Assembly (NCBI GenBank): GCA_949752735.1
Contig: OX457042.1
Location: 22,622,995 to 22,686,994, forward strand
Length of the DNA stretch: 64,000 bases
Direction: 5' to 3'
Source of the DNA: Lumbricus terrestris
Taxonomy: Eukaryota > Annelida > Clitellata > Crassiclitellata > Lumbricidae
The translations under genes were made by a program, and so were the position numbers. The notes beneath the pieces were generated by a model that saw only the letters and a list, made by a program, of their open reading frames with translations, did no database searches and was not told the DNA's origin. Position 1 is the first letter of the stretch; the number at the start of each line of letters is the position of its first letter. This document shows, piece after piece, positions 19,101 to 33,100 of the stretch.

Positions 19101-22100
19101 CCGAGGCCGAGAAAATGCGAAAATGAGGGCGTCGTTTTATATGCCGAGGTCGAGAAAATTCGAAATTGAGGGCGGCGTTTTATATGCCGAGGCCGAGAAA
19201 ATGCAAAAATGAGGGCGTCGTTTAATATGCCGAGGTCGAGAAAATGCGAAATTGAGGGCGTCGTTTTATATGCCGAGGTCGGGAAAATTCGACAATGAGG
19301 GCGTCGTTTTATATGCCGAGGTCGAGAAAATTCGAAATTGAGGGCGGCGTTTTATATGCCGAAGCCGAGAAAATGCGAAAATGAGAGCGTCGTTTTATAT
19401 GCCGAGGCCGAGAAAATTCGAAATTGAGGGCGGAGTTTTATATGCCGAGGCCGAGAAAATGCGAAAATGAGGGCGTCGCTTTATATGCCGAGGCCGAGAA
19501 AAGTCGAAATTGAGGGCGTCGTTTTATATGCCGAGGTCGAGAAAATTCGAAATTGAGGGCGGCGTTTTATATGCCGAGGCCGAGAAAATGCGAAAATGAG
19601 AGGGTCGTTTTATATGCCGAGGCCGAGAAAATGCGAAATTGAGGGCGTCGTTTTATATGACGAGGTCGAGAAAATGCGAAAATGAGGGCGTCGTTTTATA
19701 TGCCGAGGCCGTGAAAATGCGAAATTGAGGGCGTCGTTTTATATGCCGAGCTCGAGAAAATGCGAAAATGAGGGCGTCGTTTTATATGCCGAGGTCGAAA
19801 AAATTCGAAATTGAAGGCGGCGCTTTATATGCCGAGGCCGAGAAAATGCGAAAATGAGGGCGTCGTTTTATATGCCGAGGTCGAGAAAATTCGAAAATGA
19901 GGGCGTCGTTTTATATGCCGAGGTCGAAAAAATTCGAAAGTGAGGGCGGCGCTTTATATGCCGAGGCCGAGAAAATGCGAAAATGAGGGCGTCGTTTTAT
20001 ATGCCGAGGTCGAGAAAATTCGAAATTGAGGGCGGCGTTTTATATGCCGAGGCCGTGAAAATGCGAAATTGAGGGCGTCGTTTTATATGCCGAGGTCGAG
20101 AAAATGCGAAAATGAGGGCGTCGTTTTATATGCCGAGGTCGAGAAAATTCGAAATTGAGGGCGGCGTTTTATATGCCGAGGTCGAGAAAATTCGAAATTG
20201 AGGGCGTCGTTTTATATGCCGAGGCCGAGAAAATGCGAAAATGAGGGCGTCGTTTTATATGCCGAGGCCGAGAAAATTCAAAATTGAGGGCGGCGTTTTA
20301 TATGCCGAGGCCGAGAAAATGCGAAAATGAGGGCGTCGTTTAATATGCCAAGGCCGAGAAAATGCGAAATTGAGGGCGTCGTTTTATATGCCGAGGTCGG
20401 GAAAATTCGACAATGAGGGCGTCGTTTTATATGCCGAGGTCGAGAAAATGCGAAAATGAGGGCGTCGTTTTATATGCCGAGGTCGAGAAAATTCGAAATT
20501 GAGGGCGGCGTTTTATATGCCGAGGCCGAGAAATTGCAAAAATGAGGGCGTCGTTTTATATGCCGAGGTCGAGAAAATTCGAAATTGAGGGCGTCGTTTT
20601 ATATGCCGAGGCTGAAAATATGCGAAAATGAGGGCGTCGTTTTATATGCCGAGGTCGAGAAAATGCGAAAATGAGGGCGTCGTTTTATATGCCGAGGTCG
20701 AGAAAATTCGAAATTGAGGGCGGCGTTTTATATGCCGAGGCCGAGAAAATGCGAAAATGAGAGCGTCGTTTTATATGCCGAGGTCGAGAAAATGCGAAAA
20801 TGAGGGAGTCGTTTTATATGCCGAGGTCGAAAAAATTCGAAATTGAGGGCGGCGCTTTATATGCCGAGGCCGAGAAAATGCAAAAATGAGGGCGTCGTTT
20901 TATATGCCGAGGTCGAGAAAATTCGAAATTGAGGGCGGCGTTTTATATGCCGAGGCCGTGAAAATGCGAAATTGAGGGCGTCGTTTCATATGCCGAGGTC
21001 GAGAAAATTCGAAAATGAGGGCGTCGTTTTATATGCCGAGGTCGAGAAAAGTCGAAATTGAGGGCGTCGTATTATATGCCGAGGCCGAGAAAATGCGAAA
21101 TTGAGGGCGTCGTTTTATATGCCGAGGTCGAGAAAATTCGACAATGAGGGCGGCGTTTTATATGCCGAGGCCGAGAAAATGCGAAAATGAGGGCGTCGCT
21201 TTATATGCCGAGGCCGAGAAAAGTCGAAATTGAGGGCGTCGTTTTATATGCCGAGGTCGAGAAAATTCGAAATTGAGGGCGGCGTTTTATATGCCGAGGC
21301 CGAGAAAATGCGAAAATGAGAGGGTCGTTTTATATGCCGAGGCCGAGAAAATTCGACAATGAGGGCGTCGTTTTATATGCCGAGGTCGAGAAAATTCGAA
21401 ATTGAGGGCGTCGTTTTATATGCCGAGGCCGAGAAAATGTGAAAATGAGGGCGTCGTTTTATATGCCGAGGCCGAGAAAATGCGAAATTGAGGGCGTCGT
21501 TTTATATGCCGAGGTCGGGAAAATTCGACAATGAGGGCGTCGTTTTATATGCCGAGGTCGAGAAAATTCGAAATTGAGGGCGGCGTTTTATATGCCGAGG
21601 CCGAGAAAATGCGAAAATTAGGGCGTCGTTTAATATGCCGAGGCCGAGAAAAAGCGAAATTGAGGGCGTCGTTTTATATGCCGAGGTCGGGAAAATTCGA
21701 CAATGAGGGCGTCGTTTTATATGCTGAGGCCGAGAAAATGCGAAAATGAGGGCGTCGTTTTATATGCCGAGGTCGGGAAAATTCGAAATTGAGGGCGGCG
21801 TTTTATATGCCGAGGCCGAGAAAATGCAAAAATGAGAGCGTCGTTTTATATGCCGAGGCCGTGAAAATGCGAAATTGAGGGCGTCGTTTTATATGCCGAG
21901 GTCGAGAAAATTCGAAATTGAGGGCGGCGTTTTATATGCCGAGGCCGAGAAAATTCAAAATTGAGGGCGGCGTTTTATATGCCGAGGCCGAGAAAATGCG
22001 AAAATGAGGGCGTCGTTTAATATGCCGAGGCCGAGAAAATGCGAAATTGAGGGCGTCGTTTTATATGCCGAGGTCGGGAAAATTCGACAATGAGGGCGTC

Positions 22101-25100
22101 GTTTTATATGCCGAGGTCGAGAAAATGCGAAAATGAGGGCGTCGTTTTATATGCCGAGGTCGAGAAAATTCGAAATTGAGGGCGGCGTTTTATATGCCGA
22201 GGCCGAGAAATTGCAAAAATGAGGGCGTCGTTTTATATGCCGAGGTCGAGAAAATTCGAAATTGAGGGCGTCGTTTTATATGCCGAGGCTGAAAAAATGC
22301 GAAAATGAGGGCGTCGTTTTATATGCCGAGGTCGAGAAAATGCGAAAATGAGGGCGTCGTTTTATATGCCGAGGCCGAGAAAATGCGAAATTGAGGGCGT
22401 CGTTTTATATGACGAGGTCGAGAAAATGCGAAAATGAGGGCGTCGTTTTATATGCCGAGGCCGAGAAAATTCGACAATGAGGGCGTCGTTTTATATGCCG
22501 AGGTCGAGAAAATTCGAAATTGAGGGCGTCGTTTTATATGCCGAGGCCGACAAAATGTGAAAATGAGGGCGTCGTTTTATATGCCGAGGCCGAGAAAATG
22601 CGAAATTGAGGGCGTCGTTTTATATGCCGAGGTCGGGAAAATTCGACAATGAGGGCGTCGTTTTATATGCCGAGGTCGAGAAAATTCGAAATTGAGGGCG
22701 GCGTTTTATATGCCGAGGCCGAGAAAATGCGAAAATGAGGGCGTCGTTTAATATGCCGAGGCCGAGAAAAAGCGAAATTGAGGGCGTCGTTTTATATGCC
22801 GAGGTCGGGAAAATTCGACAATGAGGGCGTCGTTTTATATGCCGAGGCCGAGAAAATGCGAAAATGAGGGCGTCGTTTAATATGCCAAGGCCGAGAAAAT
22901 GCGAAATTGAGGGCGTCGTTTTATATGCCGAGGTCGGGAAAATTCGACAATGAGGGCGTCGTTTTATATGCCGAGGTCGAGAAAATGCGAAAATGAGGGC
23001 GTCGTTTTATATGCCGAGGTCGAGAAAATTCGAAATTGAGGGCGGCGTTTTATATGCCGAGGCCGAGAAATTGCAAAAATGAGGGCGTCGTTTTATATGC
23101 CGAGGTCGAGAAAATGCGAAAATGAGGGCGTCGTTTAATATGCCGAGGCCGAGAAAATGCGAAATTGAGGGCGTCGTTTTATATGCCGAGGTCGGGAAAA
23201 TTCGACAATGAGGGCGTCGTTTTATATGCCGAGGTCGAGAAAATGCGAAAATGAGGGCGTCGTTTTATATGCCGAGGTCGAGAAAATTCGAAATTGAGGG
23301 CGGCGTTTTATATGCCGAGGCCGAGAAATTGCAAAAATGAGGGCGTCGTTTTATATGCCGAGGTCGAGAAAATTCGAAATTGAGGGCGTCGTTTTATATG
23401 CCGAGGCTGAAAAAATGCGAAAATGAGGGTGTCGTTTTATATGCCGAGGTCGAGAAAATGCGAAAATGAGGGCGTCGTTTTATATGCCGAGGTCGAGAAA
23501 ATTCGAAATTGAGGGCGGCGTTTTATATGCCGAGGCCGAGAAAATGCGAAAATGAGAGCGTCGTTTTATATGCCGAGGTCGAGAAAATGCGAAAATGAGG
23601 GAGTCGTTTTATATGCCGAGGTCGAAAAAATTCGAAATTGAGGGCGGCGCTTTATATGCCGAGGCCGAGAAAATGCAAAAATGAGGGCGTCGTTTTATAT
23701 GCCGAGGTCGAGAAAATTCGAAATTGAGGGCGGCGTTTTATATGCCGAGGCCGTGAAAATGCGAAATTGAGGGCGTCGTTTTATATGCCGAGGTCGAGAA
23801 AATTCGAAAATGAGGGCGTCGTTTTATATGCCGAGGTCGAGAAAAGTCGAAATTGAGGGCGTCGTATTATATGCCGAGGCCGAGAAAATGCGAAATTGAG
23901 GGCGTCGTTTTATATGCCGAGGTCGAGAAAATTCGAAATTGAGGGCGGCGTTTTATATGCCGAGGCCGAGAAAATGCGAAAATGAGGGCGTCGTTTTATA
24001 TGCCGAGGCCGAGAAAATGCGAAAATGAGGGCGTCGTTTTATATGCCGAGGCCGAGAAAATGCGAAAATGAGGGCGTCGTTTTATATGCCGAGGTCGAGA
24101 AAATTCGAAATTGAGGGCGGCGTTTAATATGCCGAGGCCGAGAAAATGCAAAAATGAGGGCGTCGTTTAATATGCCGAGGTCGAGAAAATGCGAAATTGA
24201 GGGCGTCGTTTTATATGCCGAGGTCGGGAAAATTCGACAATGAGGGCGTCGTTTTATATGCCGAGGTCGAGAAAATTCGAAATTGAGGGCGGCGTTTTAT
24301 ATGCCGAAGCCGAGAAAATGCGAAAATGAGGGCGTCGTTTTATATGCCGAGGCCGAGAAAATTCGAAATTGAGGGCGGAGTTTTATATGCCGAGGCCGAG
24401 AAAATGCGAAAATGAGGGCGTCGCTTTATATGCCGAGGCCGAGAAAAGTCGAAATTGAGGGCGTCGTTTTATATGCCGAGGTCGAGAAAATTCGAAATTG
24501 AGGGCGGCGTTTTATATGCCGAGGCCGAGAAAATGCGAAAATGAGAGGGTCGTTTTATATGCCGAGGCCGAGAAAATTCGACAATGAGGGCGTCGTTTTA
24601 TATGCCGAGGTCGAGAAAATTCGAAATTGAGGGCGGCGTTTTATATGCCGAGGCCGAGAAAATGCGAAAATGAGGGCGTCGTTTAATATGCCGAGGCCGA
24701 GAAAAAGCGAAATTGAGGGCGTCGTTTTATATGCCGAGGTCGGGAAAATTCGACAATGAGGGCGTCGTTTTATATGCTGAGGCCGAGAAAATGCGAAAAT
24801 GAGGGCGTCGTTTTATATGCCGAGGTCGAGAAAATTCGAAATTGAGGGCGGCGTTTTATATGCCGAGGCCGAGAAAATGCAAAAATGAGAGCGTCGTTTT
24901 ATATGCCGAGGCCGTGAAAATGCGAAATTGAGGGCGTCGTTTTATATGCCGAGGTCGAGAAAATTCGAAATTGAGGGCGGCGTTTTATATGCCGAGGCCG
25001 AGAAAATTCAAAATTGAGGGCGGCGTTTTATATGCCGAGGCCGAGAAAATGCGAAAATGAGGGCGTCGTTTAATATGCCGAGGCCGAGAAAATGCGAAAT

Positions 25101-28100
25101 TGAGGGCTTCGTTTTATATGCCGAGGTCGGGAAAATTCGACAATGAGGGCGTCGTTTTATATGCCGAGGTCGAGAAAATGCGAAAATGAGGGCGTCGTTT
25201 TATATGCCGAGGTCGAGAAAATTCGAAATTGAGGGCGGCGTTTTATATGCCGAGGCCGAGAAAATGCAAAAATGAGGGCGTCGTTTTATATGCCGAGGTC
25301 GAGAAAATTCGAAATTGAGGGCGTCGTTTTATATGCCGAGGCTGAAAAAATGCGAAAATGAGGGCGTCGTTTTATATGCCGAGGTCGAGAAAATGCGAAA
25401 ATGAGGGCGTCGTTTTATATGCCGAGGTCGAGAAAATTCGAAATTGAGGGCGGCGTTTTATATGCCGAGGCCGAGAAAATGCGAAAATGAGAGCGTCGTT
25501 TTATATGCCGAGGTCGAGAAAATGCGAAAATGATGGAGTCGTTTTATATGCCGAGGTCGAAAAAATTCGAAATTGAGGGCGGCGCTTTATATGCCGAGGC
25601 CGAGAAAATGCAAAAATGAGGGCGTCGTTTTATATGCCGAGGTCGAGAAAATTCGAAATTGAGGGCGGCGTTTTATATGCCGAGGCCGTGAAAATGCGAA
25701 ATTGAGGGCGTCGTTTTATATGCCGAGGTCGAGAAAATTCGAAAATGAGGGCGTCGTTTTATATGCCGAGGTCGAGAAAATTCGAAATTGAGGGCGGCGT
25801 TTTATATGCCGAGGCCGAGAAAATGCGAAAATGAGAGCGTCGTTTTATATGCCGAGGCCGAGAAAATGCGAAATTGAGGGCGTCGTTTTATATGCCGAGG
25901 TCGAGAAAATTCGAAATTGAGGGCGGCGTTTTATATGCCGAGGCCGAGAAAATGCGAAAATGAGGGCGTCGTTTTATATGCCGAGGCCGAGAAAATGCGA
26001 AAATGAGGGCGTCGTTTTATATGCCGAGGTCGAGAAAATTCGAAATTGAGGGCGGCGTTTTATATGCCGAGGCCGAGAAAATGCGAAAATGAGGGCGTCG
26101 TTTTATATGCCGAGGCCGAGAAAATGCGAAAATGAGGGCGTCGTTTTATATGCCGAGGCCGAGAAAATGCGAAAATGAGGACGTCGTTTTATATGCCGAG
26201 GCCGAGAAAATGCGAAAATGAGGGCGTCGTTTTATATGCCGAGGTCGAGAAAATTCGAAATTGAGGGCGGCGTTTTATATGCCGAGGCCGAGAAAATGCA
26301 AAAATGAGGGCGTCGTTTAATATGCCGAGGTCGAGAAAATGCGAAATTGAGGGCGTCGTTTTATATGCCGAGGTCGGGAAAATTCGACAATGAGGGCGTC
26401 GTTTTATATGCCGAGGTCGAGAAAATTCGAAATTGAGGGCGGCGTTTTATATGCCGAAGCCGAGAAAATGCGAAAATGAGGGCGTCGTTTTATATGCCGA
26501 GGCCGAGAAAATTCGAAATTGAGGGCGGAGTTTTATATGCCGAGGTCGAGAAAATTCGAAATTGAGGGCGGCGTTTTATATGCCGAGGCCGAGAAAATGC
26601 GAAAATGAGGGCGTCGTTTTATATGCCGAGGTCGAGAAAATTCGAAATTGAGGGCGGCGTTTTATATGCCGAGGCCGAGAAAATGCGAAAATGAGGGCGT
26701 CGTTTAATATGCCGAGGCCGAGAAAATGCGAAATTGAGGGCGTCGTTTTATATGCCGAGGTCGGGAAAATTCGACAATGAGGGCGTCGTTTTATATGCTG
26801 AGGCCGAGAAAATGCGAAAATGAGGGCGTCGTTTTATATGCCGAGGCCGAGAAAATGCGAAAATGAGGGCGTCGTATTATATGCCGAGGTCGAGAAAATG
26901 CGAAAATGAGGACGTCGTTTTACATGCCGAGGCCGAGAAAATGCGAAAATGAGGGCGTCGTTTTATATGCCGAGGTCGAGAAAATTCGAAATTGAGGGCG
27001 GCGTTTTATATGCCGAGGCCGAGAAAATGCGAAATTGAGGGCGTCGTTTAATATGCCGAGGCCGAGAAAATGCGAAATTGAGGGCGTCGTTTTATATGCC
27101 GAGGTCGGGAAAATTCGACAATGAGGGCGTCGTTTTATATGCCGAGGTCGAGAAAATTCGAAATTGAGGGCGGCGTTTTACATGCCGAGGTCGAGAAAAT
27201 TCGAAATTGAGGGCGGCGTTTTATATGCCGAGGCCGAGAAAATGCGAAAATGAGGGCGTCGTTTTATATGCCGAGGTCGAGAAAATTCGAAATTGAGGGC
27301 GGCGTTTTATATGCCGAGGCCGAGAAAATGCGAAATTGAGGGCGTCGTTTTATATGCCGAGGCCGAAAAAATGCGAAAATGAGGGCGTCGTTTTATATGC
27401 CGAGGTCGAGAAAATGCGAAAATGAGGGCGTCGTTTTATATGCCGAGGTCGAAAAAATTCGAAATTGAGGGCGGCGTTTTATATGCCGAGGTCGAGAAAA
27501 TGCGAAATTGAGGGCGTCGTTTTATATGCCGAGGCCGAGTAAATGCGAAAATGAGGGCGTCGTTTTATATGCCGAGGTCGAGAAAATTCGAAATTGAGGG
27601 CGTCGTTTTATATGCCGAGGTCGAGAAAATTCGAATTTGAGGGCGGCGTTTTATATGCCGAGGCCAAGAAAATGCGAAAATGAGGGCGTCGTCTTATATG
27701 CCGAGGCCGAGAAAATGCGAAAATGAGGGCGTCGTTTTATATGCCGAGGTCGAGAAAATTCGAAATTGAGGGCGGCGTTTTATATGCCGAGAAAATGAGA
27801 AAATGAGAGGGTCGTTTTATATGCCGAGGTCGAGAAAATTCGAAATTGAGGGCGGCGTTTTATATGCCGAGGCCGTGAAAATGCGAAATTGAGGGCGTCG
27901 TTTTATATGCCGAGGTCGAGAAAATGCGAAAATGAGGGCGTCGTTTTATATGCCGAGGTCGAGAAAATTCGAAATTGAGGGCGGCGTTTTATATGCCGAG
28001 GTCGAGAAAATTCGAAATTGAGGGCGTCGTTTTATATGCCGAGGCCGATAAAATGCGAAAATGAGGGCGTCGTTTTATATGCCGAGGCCGAGAAAATGCG

Positions 28101-30182
28101 AAAATGAGGGCGTCGTTTTATATGCCGAGGTCGAGAAAATTCGAAATTGAGGGCGGCGTTTTATATGCCGAGGCCGAGAAAATGCGAAATTGAGGGCGTC
28201 GTTTTATATGCCGAGGCCGAAGAAATGCGAAAATGAGGGCGTCGTTTTATATGCCGAGGTCGAAAAAATTCGAAATTGAGGGCGGCGTTTTATATGCCGA
28301 GGTCGAGAAAATGCGAAATTGAGGGCGTCGTTTTATATGCCGAGGTCGGGAAAATTCGACAATGAGGGCGTCGTTTTATATGCTGAGGCCGAGAAAATGC
28401 GAAAATGAGGGCGTCGTTTTATATGCCGAGGTCGAGAAAATTCGAAATTGAGGGCGGCGTTTTATATGCCGAGGCCGAGAAAATTCAAAATTGAGGGCGG
28501 CGTTTTATATGCCGAGGCCGAGAAAATGCGAAAATGAGGGCGTCGTTTAATATGCCGAGGCCGAGAAAATGCGAAATTGAGGGCGTCGTTTTATATGCCG
28601 AGGTCGGGAAAATTCGACAATGAGGGCGTCGTTTTATATGCCGAGGTCGAGAAAATGCGAAAATGAGGGCGTCGTTTTATATGCCGAAGTCGAGAAAATT
28701 CGAAATTGAGGGCGGCGTTTTATATGCCGAGGCCGAGAAAATGCAAAAATGAGGGCGTCGTTTTATATGCCGAGGTCGAGAAAATTCGAAATTGAGGGCG
28801 TCGTTTTATATGCCGAGGCTGAAAAAATGCGAAAATGAGGGCGTCGTTTTATATGCCGAGGTCGAGAAAATGCGAAAATGAGGGCGTCGTTTTATATGCC
28901 GAGGTCGAGAAAATTCGAAATTGAGGGCGGCGTTTTATATGCCGAGGCCGAGAAAATGCGAAAATGAGAGCGTCGTTTTATATGCCGAGGTCGAGAAAAT
29001 GCGAAAATGAGGGAGTCGTTTTATATGCCGAGGTCGAAAAAATTCGAAATTGAGGGCGGCGCTTTATATGCCGAGGCCGAGAAAATGCAAAAATGAGGGC
29101 GTCGTTTTATATGCCGAGGTCGAGAAAATTCGAAATTGAGGGCGGCGTTTTATTTGCCGAGGCCGTGAAAATGCGAAATTGAGGGCGTCGTTTTATATGC
29201 CGAGGTCGAGAAAATTCGAAAATGAGGGCGTCGTTTTATATGCCGAGGTCGAGAAAAGTCGAAATTGAGGGCGTCGTATTATATGCCGAGGCCGAGAAAA
29301 TGCGAAATTGAGGGCGTCGTTTTATATGCCGAGGTCGAGAAAATTCGAAATTGAGGGCGGCGTTTTATATGCCGAGGCCGAGAAAATGCGAAAATGAGGG
29401 CGTCGTTTTATATGCCGAGGCCGAGAAAATGCGAAAATGAGGGCGTCGTTTTATATGCCGAGGTCGAGAAAATTCGAAATTGAGGGCGGCGTTTTATATG
29501 CCGAGGCCGAGAAAATGCGAAAATGAGGGCGTCGTTTTATATGCCGAGGCCGAGAAAATGCGAAAATGAGGGCGTCGTTTTATATGCCGAGGCCGAGAAA
29601 ATGCGAAAATGAGGACGTCGTTTTATATGCCGAGGCCGAGAAAATGCGAAAATGAGGGCGTCGTTTTATATGCCGAGGTCGAGAAAATTCGAAATTGAGG
29701 GCGGCGTTTTATATGCCGAGGCCGAGAAAATGCAAAAATGAGGGCGTCGTTTAATATGCCGAGGTCGAGAAAATGCGAAATTGAGGGCGTCGTTTTATAT
29801 GCCGAGGTCGGGAAAATTCGACAATGAGGGCGTCGTTTTATATGCCGAGGTCGAGAAAATTCGAAATTGAGGGCGGCGTTTTATATGCCGAAGCCGAGAA
29901 AATGCGAAAATGAGGGCGTCGTTTTATATGCCGAGGCCGAGAAAATTCGAAATTGAGGGCGGAGTTTTATATGCCGAGGCCGAGAAAATGCGAAATTGAG
30001 GGCGTCGCTTTATATGCCGAGGCCGAGAAAAGTCGAAATTGAGGGCGTCGTTTTATATGCCGAGGTCGAGAAAATTCGAAATTGAGGGCGTCGTTTTATA
30101 TGCCGAGGCCGAGAAAATGTGAAAATGAGGGCGTCGTTTTATATGCCGAGGCCGAGAAAATGCGAAATTGAGGGTGTCGTTT

Positions 30183-33100
30183 TATAAGCCGAGGTCGAGA
30201 AAATTCGAAATTGAGGGCGGCGTTTTATATGCCGAGGCCGAGAAAATGCGAAAATGAGGGCGTCGCTTTATATGCCGAGGCCGAGAAAATGCGAAAATGA
30301 GGGCGGCGTTTTATATGCCGAGGTCGAGAAAATGCGAAAATGAGGACGTCGTTTTACATGCCGAGGCCGAGAAAATGCGAAAATGCGGGCGTCGTTTTAT
30401 ATGCCGAGGTCGAGAAAATTCGAAATTGAGGGCGGCGTTTTATTAGCCGAGGCCGAGAAAATGCGAAATTGAGGGCGTCGTTTAATATGCCGAGGCCGAG
30501 AAAATGCGAAATTGAGGGCGTCGTTTTATATGCCGAGGTCGGGAAAATTCGACAATGAGGGCGGCGTTTTACATGCCGAGGTCGAGAAAATTCGAAATTG
30601 AGGGCGGCGTTTTATATGCCGAGGCCGAGAAAATGCGAAAATGAGGGCGTCGTTTTATATGCCGAGGTCGAGAAAATTCGAAATTGAGGGCGGCGTTTTA
30701 TATGCCGAGGCCGAGAAAATGCGAAAATGAGGGCGTCGTTTAATATGCCGAGGCCGAGAAAATGCGAAATTGAGGGCGTCGTTTTATATGCCGAGGTCGG
30801 GAAAATTCGACAATGAGGGCGTCGTTTTATATGCTGAGGCCGAGAAAATGCGAAAATGAGGGCGTCGTTTTATATGCCGAGGCCGAGAAAATGCGAAAAT
30901 GAGAACGTCGTATTATATGCCGAGGTCGAGAAAATGCGAAAATGAGGACGTCGTTTTACATGCCGAGGCCGAGAAAATGCGAAAATGAGGGCGTCGTTTT
31001 ATATGCCGAGGTCGAGAAAATTCGAAATTGAGGGCGGCGTTTTATATGCCGAGGCCGAGAAAATGCGAAATTGAGGGCGTCGTTTAATATGCCGAGGCCG
31101 AGAAAATGCGAAATTGAGGGCGTCGTTTTATATGCCGAGGTCGGGAAAATTCGACAATGAGGGCGTCGTTTTATATGCCGAGGTCGAGAAAATTCGAAAT
31201 TGAGGGCGGCGTTTTACATGCCGAGGTCGAGAAAATTCGAAATTGAGGGCGGCGTTTTATATGCCGAGGCCGAGAAAATGCGAAAATGAGGGCGTCGTTT
31301 TATATGCCGAGGTCGAGAAAATTCGAAATTGAGGGCGGCGTTTTATATGCCGAGGCCGAGAAAATGCGAAATTGAGGGCGTCGTTTTATATGCCGAGGCC
31401 GAAAAAATGCGAAAATGAGGGCGTCGTTTTATATGCCGAGGTCGAAAAAATTCGAAATTGAGGGCGGCGTTTTATATGCCGAGGTCGAGAAAATGCGAAA
31501 ATGAGGGCGTCGTTTTATATGCCGAGGCCGAGAAAATGCGAAAATGAGGGCGTCGTTTTATATGCCGAGGTCGAGAAAATGCGAAAATGAGGGCGTCGTT
31601 TTATATGCCGAGGTCGAAAAAATTCGAAATTGAGGGCGGCGTTTTATATGCCGAGGTCGAGAAAATGCGAAATTGAGGGCGTCGTTTTATATGCCGAGGC
31701 CGAGTAAATGCGAAAATGAGGGCGTCGTTTTATATGCCGAGGTCGAGAAAATTCGAAATTGAGGGCGTCGTTTTATATGCCGAGGTCGAGAAAATTCGAA
31801 TTTGAGGGCGGCGTTTTATATGCCGAGGCCAAGAAAATGCGAAAATGAGGGCGTCGTTTTATATGCCGAGGCCGAGAAAATGCGAAAATGAGGGCGTCGT
31901 TTTATATGCCGAGGTCGAGAAAATTCGAAATTGAGGGCGGCGTTTTATATGCCGAGAAAATGAGAAAATGAGAGGGTCGTTTTATATGCCGAGGTCGAGA
32001 AAATTCGAAATTGAGGGCGGCGTTTTATATGCCGAGGCCGTGAAAATGCGAAATTGAGGGCGTCGTTTTATATGCCGAGGTCGAGAAAATGCGAAAATGA
32101 GGGCGTCGTTTTATATGCCGAGGTCGAGAAAATTCGAAATTGAGGGCGGCGTTTTATATGCCGAGGTCGAGAAAATTCGAAATTGAGGGCGTCGTTTTAT
32201 ATGCCGAGGCCGATAAAATGCGAAAATGAGGGCGTCGTTTTATATGCCGAGGCCGAGAAAATGCGAAAATGAGGGCGTCGTTTTATATGCCGAGGTCGAG
32301 AAAATTCGAAATTGAGGGCGGCGTTTTATATGCCGAGGCCGAGAAAATGCGAAATTGAGGGCGTCGTTTTATATGCCGAGGCCGAAGAAATGCGAAAATG
32401 AGGGCGTCGTTTAATATGCCGAGGTCGAGAAAATGCGAAATTGAGGGCGTCGTTTTATATGCCGAGGTCGGGAAAATTCGACAATGAGGGCGTCGTTTTA
32501 TATGCCGAGGTCGAGAAAATTCGAAATTGAGGGCGGCGTTTTATATGCCGAAGCCGAGAAAATGCGAAAATGAGGGCGTCGTTTTATATGCCGAGGCCGA
32601 GAAAATTCGAAATTGAGGGCGGAGTTTTATATGCCGAGGCCGAGAAAATGCGAAAATGAGGGCGTCGCTTTATATGCCGAGGCCGAGAAAAGTCGAAATT
32701 GAGGGCGTCGTTTTATATGCCGAGGTCGAGAAAATTCGAAATTGAGGGCGTCGTTTTATATGCCGAGGCCGAGAAAATGTGAAAATGAGGGCGTCGTTTT
32801 ATATGCCGAGGCCGAGAAAATGCGAAATTGAGGGTGTCGTTTTATAAGCCGAGGTCGAGAAAATTCGAAATTGAGGGCGGCGTTTTATATGCCGAGGCCG
32901 AGAAAATGCGAAAATGAGGGCGTCGCTTTATATGCCGAGGCCGAGAAAATGCGAAAATGAGGGCGTCGTTTTATATGCCGAGGTCGAGAAAATGCGAAAA
33001 TGAGGACGTCGTTTTACATGCCGAGGCCGAGAAAATGCGAAAATGCGGGCGTCGTTTTATATGCCGAGGTCGAGAAAATGCGAAAATGAGGGCGTCGTTT